From NCBI RefSeq assembly GCF_000152885.1, contig NZ_CH672407.1, positions 188,411 through 252,410 of the forward strand: 64,000 bases of DNA. Reading direction: 5' to 3'. The stretch's first letter is position 1; each line of letters starts with the position of its first letter. Positions 19,802-28,134 of this stretch are shown piece after piece. The DNA comes from Idiomarina baltica OS145 (GTDB lineage Bacteria; Pseudomonadota; Gammaproteobacteria; Enterobacterales; Alteromonadaceae). Under the pieces are notes generated by a model. It was not told where the DNA came from, ran no database searches, and worked only from the letters and a program-made list of their open reading frames with translations. Made by a program: the position numbers and the translations under genes.

Positions 19802-21105
19802 GACTCTATCTCTTCAATAGTTTTCGGCACAGCTTGAGTCATGTTTTCAAAGCCGTCCTCAGTCACAACTAAATCGTCTTCTATTCGCACGCCGATACCG
19901 CGCCAGCGTTCATCGACGCCCGACTCGCGTGAAATATAAATGCCGGGCTCAACGGTCAACACCATACCCGGTTGAAATGTGAGCGGCTCGCCATCGGTCG
20001 ACTTATAGCGACCCACATCATGAACGTCTAATCCTAGCCAGTGGCCTAGCCCATGAATAAAGAATTTCTTCCAACGGTTGTTGGCAAAGTTCTCGTCGGC
20101 ATCACCTGACAATATTTCCAATAAAGTCAGCTCATCATTAATCACTTTTGCCGCCGCTTCGGTGGCCGCCTTGAGTGTGTCACCAGGCTTAATGTGTTCA
20201 AATGCCGCCTGTTGTGCTTTTAACACGATGTTGTAGATCATCGCTTGCTCTTCAGAGAAGCGACCGTTAATCGGAAACGTACGTGTAATATCCGCTGCGT
20301 AGCCTTGGTATTCTGCCCCCGCATCAACCAGCACTAGATCACCATCGTGCAACACGTCACGGTTGTCGGTGTAGTGCAAAATGCAAGCGTTGGCACCACC
20401 GCCACAGATAATGCCATAGGCAGGTGCTGGCGCGCCTTGCATCGCAAACTCATGCTGCAATTCCGCTTCAAGTTGGTATTCCATGGCGCCGGGTTTGCAG
20501 AACTTCATGATGCGCTTAAACGCATCACTACTAATACGCGCTGCTTCGCGCATCACCGCAAGCTCCTGCGTTGACTTAAATTGCCGCATGGCATCCAATG
20601 TCGGACGTAAATCCTCAATACGGTGTGGAGCAACATACCCTTTTCGCTCATTGGCACGAAGAAAATCAATCGCATCGCGCACTTGCGCTTCAAGCACGCT
20701 GTCTTCGCCCATCAAGACAAGCACACTGCTCGCGCCATTGAGTAGCTCGCTGATATCATCCTCAAAGCTATCAATATCTCGCCCCTCGTCGACTGCCAGC
20801 GCATGCACTGCGTTATGGAAGCCTAACCGAAGCCCATGCCAGACCTCGGACTCTGGATCTTTATTTTGACAAAATAGAAGACTTCTTGGCTGTCCCTCAA
20901 TTTTAGTCAGTACCAATACGGCATCCGGCTCATTAAACCCGGTCAGATAATGAAAGTAACTATTCTGCCGAAACGGGTACTCTGTATCGTTACTGCGAGT
21001 CAGCTCACTGTGTCCGGATACAATTGCGACGGTGTTTTGAGGCATACGAGATAGTACTCGTTCACGACGCTGTAAAAACTCATCTTGAGGAATAACCGGT
21101 TGCAT
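19783..21105 (-). CDS. pepP: Xaa-Pro aminopeptidase P
   Basis: A 440-residue dimanganese pita-bread peptidase that removes the N-terminal residue when proline is second. The N-terminal creatinase-like domain starts with RRERVLSRMP. The catalytic domain carries metal ligands in LVDAGAEYQGYAADITRTFP (two Asp), HGLGHWLGLDVHDVG (His), LTVEPGIY (Glu) and GIGVRIEDD (Glu). Position and orientation ahead of ubiH and ubiI are the same as in E. coli. It follows ygfB by 23 bp. Confidence 0.96.
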   Translation of the reverse strand: MQPVIPQDEFLQRRERVLSRMPQNTVAIVSGHSELTRSNDTEYPFRQNSYFHYLTGFNEPDAVLVLTKIEGQPRSLLFCQNKDPESEVWHGLRLGFHNAVHALAVDEGRDIDSFEDDISELLNGASSVLVLMGEDSVLEAQVRDAIDFLRANERKGYVAPHRIEDLRPTLDAMRQFKSTQELAVMREAARISSDAFKRIMKFCKPGAMEYQLEAELQHEFAMQGAPAPAYGIICGGGANACILHYTDNRDVLHDGDLVLVDAGAEYQGYAADITRTFPINGRFSEEQAMIYNIVLKAQQAAFEHIKPGDTLKAATEAAAKVINDELTLLEILSGDADENFANNRWKKFFIHGLGHWLGLDVHDVGRYKSTDGEPLTFQPGMVLTVEPGIYISRESGVDERWRGIGVRIEDDLVVTEDGFENMTQAVPKTIEEIESWMQKN

Positions 21106-21128
21106 AGCCGCTCCTATGAAGTCTGTAC

Positions 21129-21698
21129 TTAATGTAACGTTTTTGAATCGGGTTTAGATTGAGCTAGCTCACGTGCACCGAGTTCTGTAAAACACATCAT
21201 CGCCGATACACGTAAATATTCGACGATTTCAAAGTAAGCGCGCTCGGACTCTTCTGAGTCATCAACCTCAAACTCCAACTTGGCGATCTCGATCATGTCA
21301 TCGAGCGCTTCACGCAAATCACCGCTGGTGGCCGCGATATTCGCTTGGTTAACTCCAAAGCCCACCAAAAATGATTGCACCCAGCCCGCTAACGCATTTA
21401 AGCGCTCTTGCAATGGGGCGTTATCTTCGGGCAATAAAAGTTGAAAGCCGAGGTCGCGGTCAGCCAAAGCATGCTGAATTTCCGTTGCCTGCTGCTTTAA
21501 TAATTTGGCAAGCTCCGCAGGTAATTGTTGCCCGTCGTAAATGAGGTCACTGAGCAACCCGTCAAGATCGGGGGAATCGGGCTGTGTACCTGTTGCCACG
21601 AGGCCAACCAGTATCCCTTGTACTTCGGCAGGCTGCGGCGTCACATCATGTTGCGCATAGAGTGATGAGATGCGATCATAGTTAAATCGAGCTGTCAT
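21129..21698 (-). CDS. ygfB: UPF0149 family protein YgfB
   Basis: A 189-residue all-helical protein of the UPF0149/YgfB family. It contains HGLLVGLVATGT-like text (VQGILVGLVATGTQ), LNALAGWVQSFLVGFGV and the acidic segment FEVDDSEESERAYFEIVEYLRVSAMM, all characteristic. In Pseudomonas a YgfB homologue modulates alginate- and AmpDh3-related gene expression; a general biochemical role is not settled. It is the first gene of the pepP-ubiH-ubiI operon and divergent from zapA. Confidence 0.92.
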   Translation of the reverse strand: MTARFNYDRISSLYAQHDVTPQPAEVQGILVGLVATGTQPDSPDLDGLLSDLIYDGQQLPAELAKLLKQQATEIQHALADRDLGFQLLLPEDNAPLQERLNALAGWVQSFLVGFGVNQANIAATSGDLREALDDMIEIAKLEFEVDDSEESERAYFEIVEYLRVSAMMCFTELGARELAQSKPDSKTLH

Positions 21699-21760
21699 AG
21701 ATATCGTTCTATTTAAAATCTGGTGTTGTCATCCTAACACTCGGCTTTGCAATTCGCTAG

Positions 21761-21790
21761 CTGACAAACATTGCCAAGGCATGCCATAAT
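21761..21790 (+). promoter_or_regulatory. Candidate sigma-70 promoter of zapA
   Basis: CTGACA (21761-21766) and CATAAT (21785-21790) are 18 bases apart and lie 60 bases ahead of the zapA start. Each hexamer deviates by one base from consensus. Confidence 0.45.
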
Positions 21791-21850
21791 AAGCAGTAGA
21801 ACGCATGCAGAGCATGCACTTAACGCAATGTGTAGCAGGGAGTCGGCATC

Positions 21851-22168
21851 ATGACGAGTCGCACAATGGACATCACTTTATTGGACCGAAGCTATCGGGT
21901 AAACTGTCCGGTAGGTCAAGAAAGTGCTTTGCAAGAAGCGGCTGATGCGTTGAACGAACGGCTCAATGACACAAAAGAACGCACGAATTTGCACAATGTT
22001 GAGCAAATTGCCGTCATGACAGCGCTAAACTTGTGTCATGAGTGGATGAACGATCAGAAAGAGCAAGCCGCGAAAACGGCGAAGCTCGAAGAAAAGATTC
22101 AATTGCTGCAGGCAACGATTGAACAAGCTATGAGCGAACAGCGCGCTCAGCGTGGCCCGCAGCGATAA
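21851..22168 (+). CDS. zapA: Cell division protein ZapA
   Basis: A 105-residue FtsZ-associated protein that bundles FtsZ protofilaments at the Z-ring. The N-terminal beta region (MDITLLDRSYRVNCPVGQE) is followed by helices, including HNVEQIAVMTALNLCHEW, and a C-terminal coiled coil rich in Glu, Lys and Gln. AGGGAG precedes the ATG by 7-8 bases. The 6S RNA gene follows immediately, the conserved zapA-ssrS pairing of gammaproteobacteria. Confidence 0.95.
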   Translation: MTSRTMDITLLDRSYRVNCPVGQESALQEAADALNERLNDTKERTNLHNVEQIAVMTALNLCHEWMNDQKEQAAKTAKLEEKIQLLQATIEQAMSEQRAQRGPQR

Positions 22169-22177
22169 CAGTTTAGG

Positions 22178-22365
22178 GTTTCCTGGGTCGTACGCTAATA
22201 GACGTATGTCCCTGAGCCGATGCTTTTACTTAAGGGGATCACTGGCCCGTCATGAGCAAGCCCGGCACGCACCGGGAAGCCTACGATGGATCCCACTTGC
22301 TCCCCGCCTTGAACCAATGGGTTCAAGGGCTACCGTCAGATGGCGGCGTCACCGGGAAACCACCC
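22178..22365 (+). ncRNA. ssrS: 6S RNA
   Basis: The interval reads as a gammaproteobacterial 6S RNA, the abundant RNA that binds sigma-70 RNA polymerase by mimicking an open promoter. Diagnostic pieces shared with E. coli 6S occur in the right order: CCCTGAGCCGAT near the 5' side; GCCCGTCATGAGCAAGC and CGGGAAGCCTACG in the middle; CCTTGAACCAATGGGTTCAAGGG forming the distal stem, on the 3' side; and GGCGGCGTCACCGGGAAA closing the terminal stem. It sits directly after zapA. The ends are estimated from the closing stem and could shift by a few bases. A terminator lies about 15 bases downstream. fau, the usual next gene, is displaced by an inserted amidohydrolase gene. Confidence 0.93.
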
Positions 22366-22377
22366 TTTTGTTTGCTT

Positions 22378-22406
22378 AAAGCCTCACGATTCTCGTGAGG
22401 CTTTTT
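22378..22406 (+). terminator. Terminator of the 6S RNA transcript
   Basis: GCCTCACGA / TCGTGAGGC (9-bp perfect stem at 22381-22389 and 22393-22401, loop TTC) followed by TTTTT. The orientation suits plus-strand zapA-ssrS transcription. Its 3' arm lies inside the final codons of the convergent amidohydrolase gene. Confidence 0.85.
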
Positions 22407-23952
22407 CTTTGGCGACTATCTCACGCACATCCTTGAGCAGTTGTTGCGCATCAAAAACAATGCCGTCCTTAATGGTGTAACGAATGCCCTGCGTACGGAT
22501 CGGCTGATTATCCTCATTAAGCTTAAAGTGGCCTGTGCCATACAGCACTTTAAAGTTCGCTAACGGATTCTCTTTTACAATAACCATGTCCGCTTTTTTA
22601 CCAATCGCGACACTGCCGATATCATCATCCATGTTGAGCGCTTCAGCACCGCCCATAGAGGCCGCATAAATAACTTCAAGCGGATTGAGCCCCGCCTCTT
22701 GCAGCAGTTCCATTTCTCGGATGTAGCCAAAGCCGTAAATCTTGTAAATGTAACCCGCATCAGAACCCAGCGTGAGTCGACCACCATGGTTGTGAAAATC
22801 ATTTAAGAAGGTCATCCATTTTTGGTAATTATGCTTCCAGGCAATTTCATCTTCCGTCGTCCAATCAAACCAATAGGAACCGTGTGCATAGCGGCTTGGC
22901 TCAAAGAAATCCCATAAGCGCGGTAAGGTGTAATCTTCGTGCCATACTGCTTGACGCTCACGCATTAAGTCTCGTGATGCCTCGTAAATGGTTAACGTCG
23001 GATCGATAGTGAAATCGAGTTCAATTAACTCATCACGCACCGCATTCCACTTTTCAGACCCCGGTTCCGCTGCTTGTTTCCAGAGGCGCCCGGCCTCTTC
23101 AAAACGATTCTGTTCGTCGTTGTAGTTATAATCAGCCGGATAGTTCTGAATCGTTTGGTCTTCAAATAATGCTTCGGGTAAGCCATACCAGTGCTCCATC
23201 GACGTCAGGCCCAGTCGCGCTGAATCCAGTGCATTCATCGATTTCACGTTCAGTTGTGCGTGATGCATCATGGTACCTAAACCTTGCTTATTAGCCTCGT
23301 CGAGTGCTGCCTCCATGACACGCCGCGAAGCGCCAAAGAACTTAATCCCTGCTGCGCCCTGTGATTTAATATAACGCACCCAATCGCGGGCTTGCTCAGC
23401 CGTATAAATGGGCTCTTCACGTCCCATGCCAAAACCCACATACGGTACAATTCGTGGTGCAGTAATACGGTTATCTGCTGCACGTTGCTGATGCCATTTC
23501 ACCCAGTCTAAGCCATTAAAGCTACCGGGCTCACGGATGGTGGTAATGCCATGCGCCAGCCATAATTTGAGTACATATTCAGACGGAATTCCCTCCGCTG
23601 AACCTCCAATATGCGCGTGCATATCAACAAATCCGGGTAAGATGTAATGACCACTAACGTCCATCTCTTTATCACCCGATCTCGCCTCGGGGCGCCCATC
23701 GGATTTAATGGGCACACCGGGATGTCCGACACTGACGATATTTACGATCCGATCATTCTCGATCACGATATCGACAGGTCCCCGAGGAGGTGCACCCTCG
23801 CCGGTGACTAAAGTCGCTCCGCGCAAGATCAAGCGCTCATAAGGACCTTCGCCGCGATCACGCTCAGGTGCTTTCGGTGGTCCTTGTTGCGCCAGTGCAC
23901 TGGACGCGATGATGAAACCACACAAAAGGCATATCGTTTTTATCATTTTCAT
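22384..23952 (-). CDS. Exported amidohydrolase-superfamily metal-dependent hydrolase
   Basis: A 522-residue protein with an N-terminal signal peptide (about residues 1-21, ending ASSALAQ) and an imidazolonepropionase/dihydroorotase-like amidohydrolase domain. Metal-site features are HxH in VDMHAHIGG, a candidate bridging Lys in AAGIKFFG, His-His in MMHHAQLN, His in TSMEHWYG and the catalytic Asp in LTLGSDAGYIY. The C-terminal beta-sandwich ends with GKKADMVIVKENPL and the TIKDGIVFDA turn typical of exported family members. The substrate is unknown; exported relatives act on peptide-like or cyclic amides. The gene is inserted antiparallel between ssrS and fau, normally neighbours, and has no operon partner here. 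Confidence 0.9.
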   Translation of the reverse strand: MKMIKTICLLCGFIIASSALAQQGPPKAPERDRGEGPYERLILRGATLVTGEGAPPRGPVDIVIENDRIVNIVSVGHPGVPIKSDGRPEARSGDKEMDVSGHYILPGFVDMHAHIGGSAEGIPSEYVLKLWLAHGITTIREPGSFNGLDWVKWHQQRAADNRITAPRIVPYVGFGMGREEPIYTAEQARDWVRYIKSQGAAGIKFFGASRRVMEAALDEANKQGLGTMMHHAQLNVKSMNALDSARLGLTSMEHWYGLPEALFEDQTIQNYPADYNYNDEQNRFEEAGRLWKQAAEPGSEKWNAVRDELIELDFTIDPTLTIYEASRDLMRERQAVWHEDYTLPRLWDFFEPSRYAHGSYWFDWTTEDEIAWKHNYQKWMTFLNDFHNHGGRLTLGSDAGYIYKIYGFGYIREMELLQEAGLNPLEVIYAASMGGAEALNMDDDIGSVAIGKKADMVIVKENPLANFKVLYGTGHFKLNEDNQPIRTQGIRYTIKDGIVFDAQQLLKDVREIVAKEKASRES

Positions 23953-23992
23953 AAGGTATGCTCTGTTTCATGTTAAAAAGATGGGAGTAAGC

Positions 23993-24592
23993 ATGACCCG
24001 AGATGAATGGCGAAGCAAGTTAAAAGCACGTCGAGCCGCTATTTCTGAACCGATGCAACGGCAAGCTAGCCACGATGTTGCCGCTCGTGTTGCAGAGCGC
24101 GCACAACAATCATCGGGATACGCTGCCATTTTTTTAAGTTTTGCCAACGAGCTCAATACGACACCGGCTATCGAGGCATTGTGGCAAGCCAACATGGCTA
24201 CCGTGGTGCCTGTCTTACATCCATTTAGCCCTGGCCATTTACTATTTTTAAAGTTAACCCCCGATACGCGACTGACTAAAAACCGATATGGTATAGAAGA
24301 GCCACAGCTGCGTGTCGACAACGTGGTTCCACTTAGCAAGATCGGTTGTATGTTCATGCCGTTGGTTGGTTTCGATGCGTATGGTAACCGTTTAGGCATG
24401 GGCGGTGGTTACTATGACCGCACACTCGCCGCTTGGCGCGCCGGTCAACTACCTCAACTGCAACCGATTGGTATCGCCTACGATGAGCAATATGTTGAAC
24501 AATTACCAATACAAGCGTGGGATGTGGCGATACCTGAAGTGATCACACCGACACGACATTGGTCCTTTAAACACGAACCTAAGTTTTCTTAG
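23993..24592 (+). CDS. fau: 5-formyltetrahydrofolate cyclo-ligase
   Basis: A 199-residue ATP-dependent enzyme (ygfA/fau family) that converts 5-formyl-THF to 5,10-methenyl-THF. I take ATG 23993 (MTRDEWRSKLKAR), preceded by GGGAG, instead of the longer frame from 23909 that overlaps the divergent gene. Family motifs are the N-terminal RRAAIS-like helix and the C-terminal MPLVGFDAYGNRLGMGGGYYDRTL. In E. coli it follows zapA-ssrS directly; here it is separated by the amidohydrolase gene and probably has its own promoter. Folate recycling links it functionally to the glycine cleavage genes in this window. Confidence 0.93.
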   Translation: MTRDEWRSKLKARRAAISEPMQRQASHDVAARVAERAQQSSGYAAIFLSFANELNTTPAIEALWQANMATVVPVLHPFSPGHLLFLKLTPDTRLTKNRYGIEEPQLRVDNVVPLSKIGCMFMPLVGFDAYGNRLGMGGGYYDRTLAAWRAGQLPQLQPIGIAYDEQYVEQLPIQAWDVAIPEVITPTRHWSFKHEPKFS

Positions 24593-24662
24593 CGATGCGT
24601 CATCAAAATCGGTATACTGATGTGCCATCAAGTATCACAACAATCTGTATGGGAACCCCGCT

Positions 24663-25331
24663 ATGTCCGCTTCCGATAAGTTAAAACAACAAGCCGCGCA
24701 AGCTGCCATTAAGTACGTCGAGAAAGGCGCTATCGTCGGCGTCGGTACTGGCTCTACTGTTAACTTCTTTATTGATGAATTAGCTAAGATCAAAGACGAT
24801 ATCGAAGGCGCTGTTTCAAGCTCAGACGCCTCAACCGAACGGCTCAAACAACATGGCATTGAAGTTTTCGAACTGAACAACGCCCCCGAGGTTCCTGTTT
24901 ATATTGATGGCGCTGACGAAATTGACGAACACGGTCAAATGATTAAAGGCGGTGGTGCCGCACTTACACGTGAGAAAATCGTCGCTGCGGTTGCCAAAAA
25001 GTTCGTCTGCATCGCTGATGAAAGCAAATTAGTCGGTCGACTGGGTACATTTCCGTTGCCCGTTGAGGTGATTCCCATGGCACGTTCCTATGTTGCGCGT
25101 GAAATAGTCAAGCTCGGCGGCGATCCTGTTTGGCGTCAAGGCGTGACCACCGACAACGGTAACTGGATACTTGATGTGCACAACTTCGATATCCTTAATG
25201 CTGTTGAACTCGAAGAACAACTGAACAATGTAGTCGGTGTTGTCACCAACGGACTATTTGCAGCCCGTTCTGCCGATGTTGCCTTACTGGCAACCTCAGA
25301 GGGTGTTAAAGAGCTGACGTGGGGAAACTAA
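24663..25331 (+). CDS. rpiA: Ribose-5-phosphate isomerase A
   Basis: A 222-residue enzyme of the non-oxidative pentose phosphate pathway that interconverts ribose-5-phosphate and ribulose-5-phosphate. Motifs: [14 protein letters not shown] (phosphate loop), [14 protein letters not shown] (catalytic Asp region), [14 protein letters not shown] (catalytic Glu) and the [11 protein letters not shown] loop. The length matches E. coli RpiA (219 aa). Its stop is immediately followed by the serA start, as in many gammaproteobacteria where the two are neighbours. A TATACT at 24613-24618 may be its -10. Confidence 0.97.
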   Translation: MSASDKLKQQAAQAAIKYVEKGAIVGVGTGSTVNFFIDELAKIKDDIEGAVSSSDASTERLKQHGIEVFELNNAPEVPVYIDGADEIDEHGQMIKGGGAALTREKIVAAVAKKFVCIADESKLVGRLGTFPLPVEVIPMARSYVAREIVKLGGDPVWRQGVTTDNGNWILDVHNFDILNAVELEEQLNNVVGVVTNGLFAARSADVALLATSEGVKELTWGN

Positions 25332-26561
25332 ATGGCCGTTACATCACTCGCAAAAGACAAAATTAAAGTACTATTACTCGAAGGTGTCCATGACAGCGCC
25401 ATCGAGTTACTTAAGCAACAAGGCTACGACCAGCTCGAAATCCTCAAAGGCTCACTCGATGAGGATGAGTTGTGCGAGAAAATCAAAGACGTACACATGA
25501 TTGGTATCCGCTCGCGCACGCAGTTAACTGAGAAAGTGTTCGCTGCGGCTGAAAAGCTTATCGCGGTTGGATGCTTTTGTATTGGTACTAATCAAGTCGA
25601 CTTAAAAGCCGCACAAAAGCACGGTGTAGTCGTATTCAATGCACCGTTTTCAAATACACGCAGCGTCGCTGAATTGGTGCTAGCCGAAACCATTATGTTG
25701 TTGCGTGGCATTCCGCAAAAAAACGCGCAAGCGCATAAGGGAGGCTGGCTGAAGTCGGCCAACCATGCGTACGAGGTGCGAGGCAAAATACTCGGTATCG
25801 TTGGCTACGGTCATATCGGTAGCCAACTGAGCGTATTAGCGGAGCAGCTCGGTATGCAAGTTATTTATTATGATGTCGAGACCAAGCTACCCATGGGTAA
25901 CGCGCGCTCTAGCAAACGCCTGGATGATCTACTCGCAAAAGCCGATGTGGTGACTTTGCACGTGCCAGAAACACCTTCAACCCGCTGGATGATAGGCTCT
26001 GCCCAGCTGGCTAAAATGAAACCAAATAGTTTGCTGATTAATGCTTCTCGCGGCACCGTCGTCGATATCGAAGCACTTGCTGAGGCGTTAACCAGCGGTC
26101 ATTTAGCCGGAGCCGCTATCGACGTATTCCCAGTGGAGCCTCAAAGCAACCAAGATCTCTTTGAATCTCCGTTATGTGGTATCGAAAACTGCTTGCTGAC
26201 GCCGCATATTGGCGGCTCGACCGTTGAGGCACAAGAAAATATTGGTATCGAGGTCGCCGGTAAGCTGGTGCACTACTCTGATAACGGCTCAACACTGTCG
26301 GCGGTAAATTTCCCAGAAGTTTCTTTACCACAGCACGCAACCGCTCGCCGTTTACTGCATATCCACAAAAACCAACCCGGTATGATGAACGCGATCAACA
26401 GTATATTGAGTGATTTTGAGATTAACGTAGCGGGCCAGTACCTACAAACAGATGAAAACGTTGGTTATGTCGTGATGGATATTGATACCGACAATGGCAC
26501 CGAATTGCTTGATAAAATGAAGGCAATTCCGGGCACGATCCGCGCCCGGCAGCTGTTCTAA
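25332..26561 (+). CDS. serA: D-3-phosphoglycerate dehydrogenase
   Basis: A 409-residue NAD-dependent dehydrogenase that makes 3-phosphohydroxypyruvate, the first step of serine synthesis. It has the D-isomer 2-hydroxyacid dehydrogenase layout with Rossmann motif [34 protein letters not shown] and catalytic His in [18 protein letters not shown]-terminal ACT domain (about residues 335-409) is the serine-feedback site, as in E. coli SerA (410 aa). It begins at the base after the rpiA stop. Its last 4 bases overlap the convergent phoU stop. Confidence 0.97.
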   Translation: MAVTSLAKDKIKVLLLEGVHDSAIELLKQQGYDQLEILKGSLDEDELCEKIKDVHMIGIRSRTQLTEKVFAAAEKLIAVGCFCIGTNQVDLKAAQKHGVVVFNAPFSNTRSVAELVLAETIMLLRGIPQKNAQAHKGGWLKSANHAYEVRGKILGIVGYGHIGSQLSVLAEQLGMQVIYYDVETKLPMGNARSSKRLDDLLAKADVVTLHVPETPSTRWMIGSAQLAKMKPNSLLINASRGTVVDIEALAEALTSGHLAGAAIDVFPVEPQSNQDLFESPLCGIENCLLTPHIGGSTVEAQENIGIEVAGKLVHYSDNGSTLSAVNFPEVSLPQHATARRLLHIHKNQPGMMNAINSILSDFEINVAGQYLQTDENVGYVVMDIDTDNGTELLDKMKAIPGTIRARQLF

Positions 26562-27280
26562 GGGGCTCTGTCACCTTTGACTGTGCGCTCAATGCTCTCG
26601 GGCGAGACATGGCGCACATCTTTTCCTTTGACGAAAAAGATGATGTATTCGGCAATATTTTGGCAACGGTCGCCCATGCGCTCGAGCGAACGCGCGGACC
26701 ACAACACATTCATGATTTTAGGAATCGAGCGCGAGTCTTCCATCATGTAAGTCATCAATTGACGTGTCAGTGCCTCATACTGACGGTCTGCCTGCTCATC
26801 TTGGCGGTGTACCTCATAAGCAGCATCAAGATCCATCCGGGCAAATGCGTCGAGTACTTTACGTAGCATGGTCAAAATTTGATGACCTAAATTCTCTAAG
26901 CTGACCAACAACTGCTGTTGATCATTACTGAAGCTTTCCTTCGCCACTTTAGCGATGCGTTCTGCTTCGTCACCAATTCGTTCTAAATCAGCAATCGTCT
27001 TAATAATGGCAATAACTAACCGTAAGTCACTCGCCGCAGGCTGACGTTTTGCAATAATGTGCACGCACTCTTCGTCAATTTGGACTTCGAGTTTATTGAC
27101 CTTGTGGTCATTACTCAGGACCTTCTCCGCTAATTCAACATCAGCGGTTTGAATCGCCGTAATGGCGTCACTTAATTGTTGCTCGACCAAACCGCCCATA
27201 CTCAATACGCGGTTACGCACGGCTTCCAATTCCTCGTTAAACTTATTGGAAATGTGCTTACCCATGTTTAATTTATCCAT
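26558..27280 (-). CDS. phoU: Phosphate transport regulator PhoU
   Basis: A 240-residue, all-helical PhoU with two tandem three-helix repeats (around residues 18-115 and 120-220). It carries the metal-cluster motifs [14 protein letters not shown] and [15 protein letters not shown]. PhoU transmits the state of the Pst transporter to PhoR, keeps the Pho regulon off in phosphate-replete cells and prevents toxic uptake. It is the last gene of the pho-pst block, 11 bases after pstB. Confidence 0.97.
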   Translation of the reverse strand: MDKLNMGKHISNKFNEELEAVRNRVLSMGGLVEQQLSDAITAIQTADVELAEKVLSNDHKVNKLEVQIDEECVHIIAKRQPAASDLRLVIAIIKTIADLERIGDEAERIAKVAKESFSNDQQQLLVSLENLGHQILTMLRKVLDAFARMDLDAAYEVHRQDEQADRQYEALTRQLMTYMMEDSRSIPKIMNVLWSARSLERMGDRCQNIAEYIIFFVKGKDVRHVSPESIERTVKGDRAP

Positions 27281-27291
27281 GCCTGTACTCC

Positions 27292-28110
27292 TTAACCGTA
27301 CCGTCCAGTGATGTAATCTTCCGTACGTTTTTCCATGGGCGTGGTAAACAACGTGTCGGTGTTGGCATATTCAATGAGCTGACCCATATACAAAAATGCG
27401 GTCTGGTCAGACACACGCGCCGCTTGCTGCATGTTGTGCGTAACAATCACAACGGTATATTTTTGCTTTAAATCGGTGATGAGCTCTTCAATCGTCAACG
27501 TCGAAATAGGGTCCAACGCAGAGGTCGGCTCATCTAACAGTAAAATTTCCGGCTCAATCGCGATCGACCGAGCAATGACCAAGCGCTGCTGCTGACCACC
27601 CGATAAACTGAAGGCACTCGCATTCAGTCGATCTTTTACCTCATCCCATAATGCCGCCCCTCTGAGTGAGCGCTCGACGGCTTCGTCCAGTACACGGCGA
27701 TCTTTAATGCCTTGCAAACGCAAACCATAGACCACGTTCTCATACACCGACTTAGGAAAAGGGTTTGGGCGCTGGAACACCATACCAATACGGCGACGTA
27801 ATGCAGCAACATCCACACCTTTGTCATAAATGTTTTTACCGTGCAGTAAAATATCGCCTTTCACTTTGCAGCTCTCAACCAGATCGTTCATGCGGTTGAT
27901 GCAGCGCAGTAAGGTCGATTTACCACAGCCAGATGGACCAATGAATGCAGTGACACCGTGTTTAGGGACACTCATCGAGATATCGTGCAACGCACGATCT
28001 TCTCCATAGTATAGACTCAAATTTTTAATTTCGAGTGCGCGCTGATCGTCTGTTAAATTCGCCAAGTCTAATTTTTCGCTGGCATTATTTGGACTAACCG
28101 AAATCATCAA
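27292..28110 (-). CDS. pstB: Phosphate ABC transporter ATPase PstB
   Basis: A 272-residue ATPase that powers high-affinity phosphate import. Walker A is [20 protein letters not shown], the ABC signature [15 protein letters not shown] and Walker [15 protein letters not shown], with the switch His in [22 protein letters not shown] after Walker A and [13 protein letters not shown] at the Q-loop are typical of PstB. It lies 24 bp after pstA and 11 bp before phoU. Confidence 0.98.
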   Translation of the reverse strand: MMISVSPNNASEKLDLANLTDDQRALEIKNLSLYYGEDRALHDISMSVPKHGVTAFIGPSGCGKSTLLRCINRMNDLVESCKVKGDILLHGKNIYDKGVDVAALRRRIGMVFQRPNPFPKSVYENVVYGLRLQGIKDRRVLDEAVERSLRGAALWDEVKDRLNASAFSLSGGQQQRLVIARSIAIEPEILLLDEPTSALDPISTLTIEELITDLKQKYTVVIVTHNMQQAARVSDQTAFLYMGQLIEYANTDTLFTTPMEKRTEDYITGRYG

Positions 28111-28134
28111 TGCTGTCCTTCTATTGCTAAGTGA

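Noticed and set aside
22150-22379. 75-codon plus-strand open frame over the 6S RNA region
   Set aside because: The interval is explained by 6S RNA and its terminator; the frame has no ribosome binding site and runs through the RNA stems.
23968-24399. 143-codon minus-strand frame over fau
   Set aside because: Antisense to conserved fau motifs and without a start signal; shadow frame.
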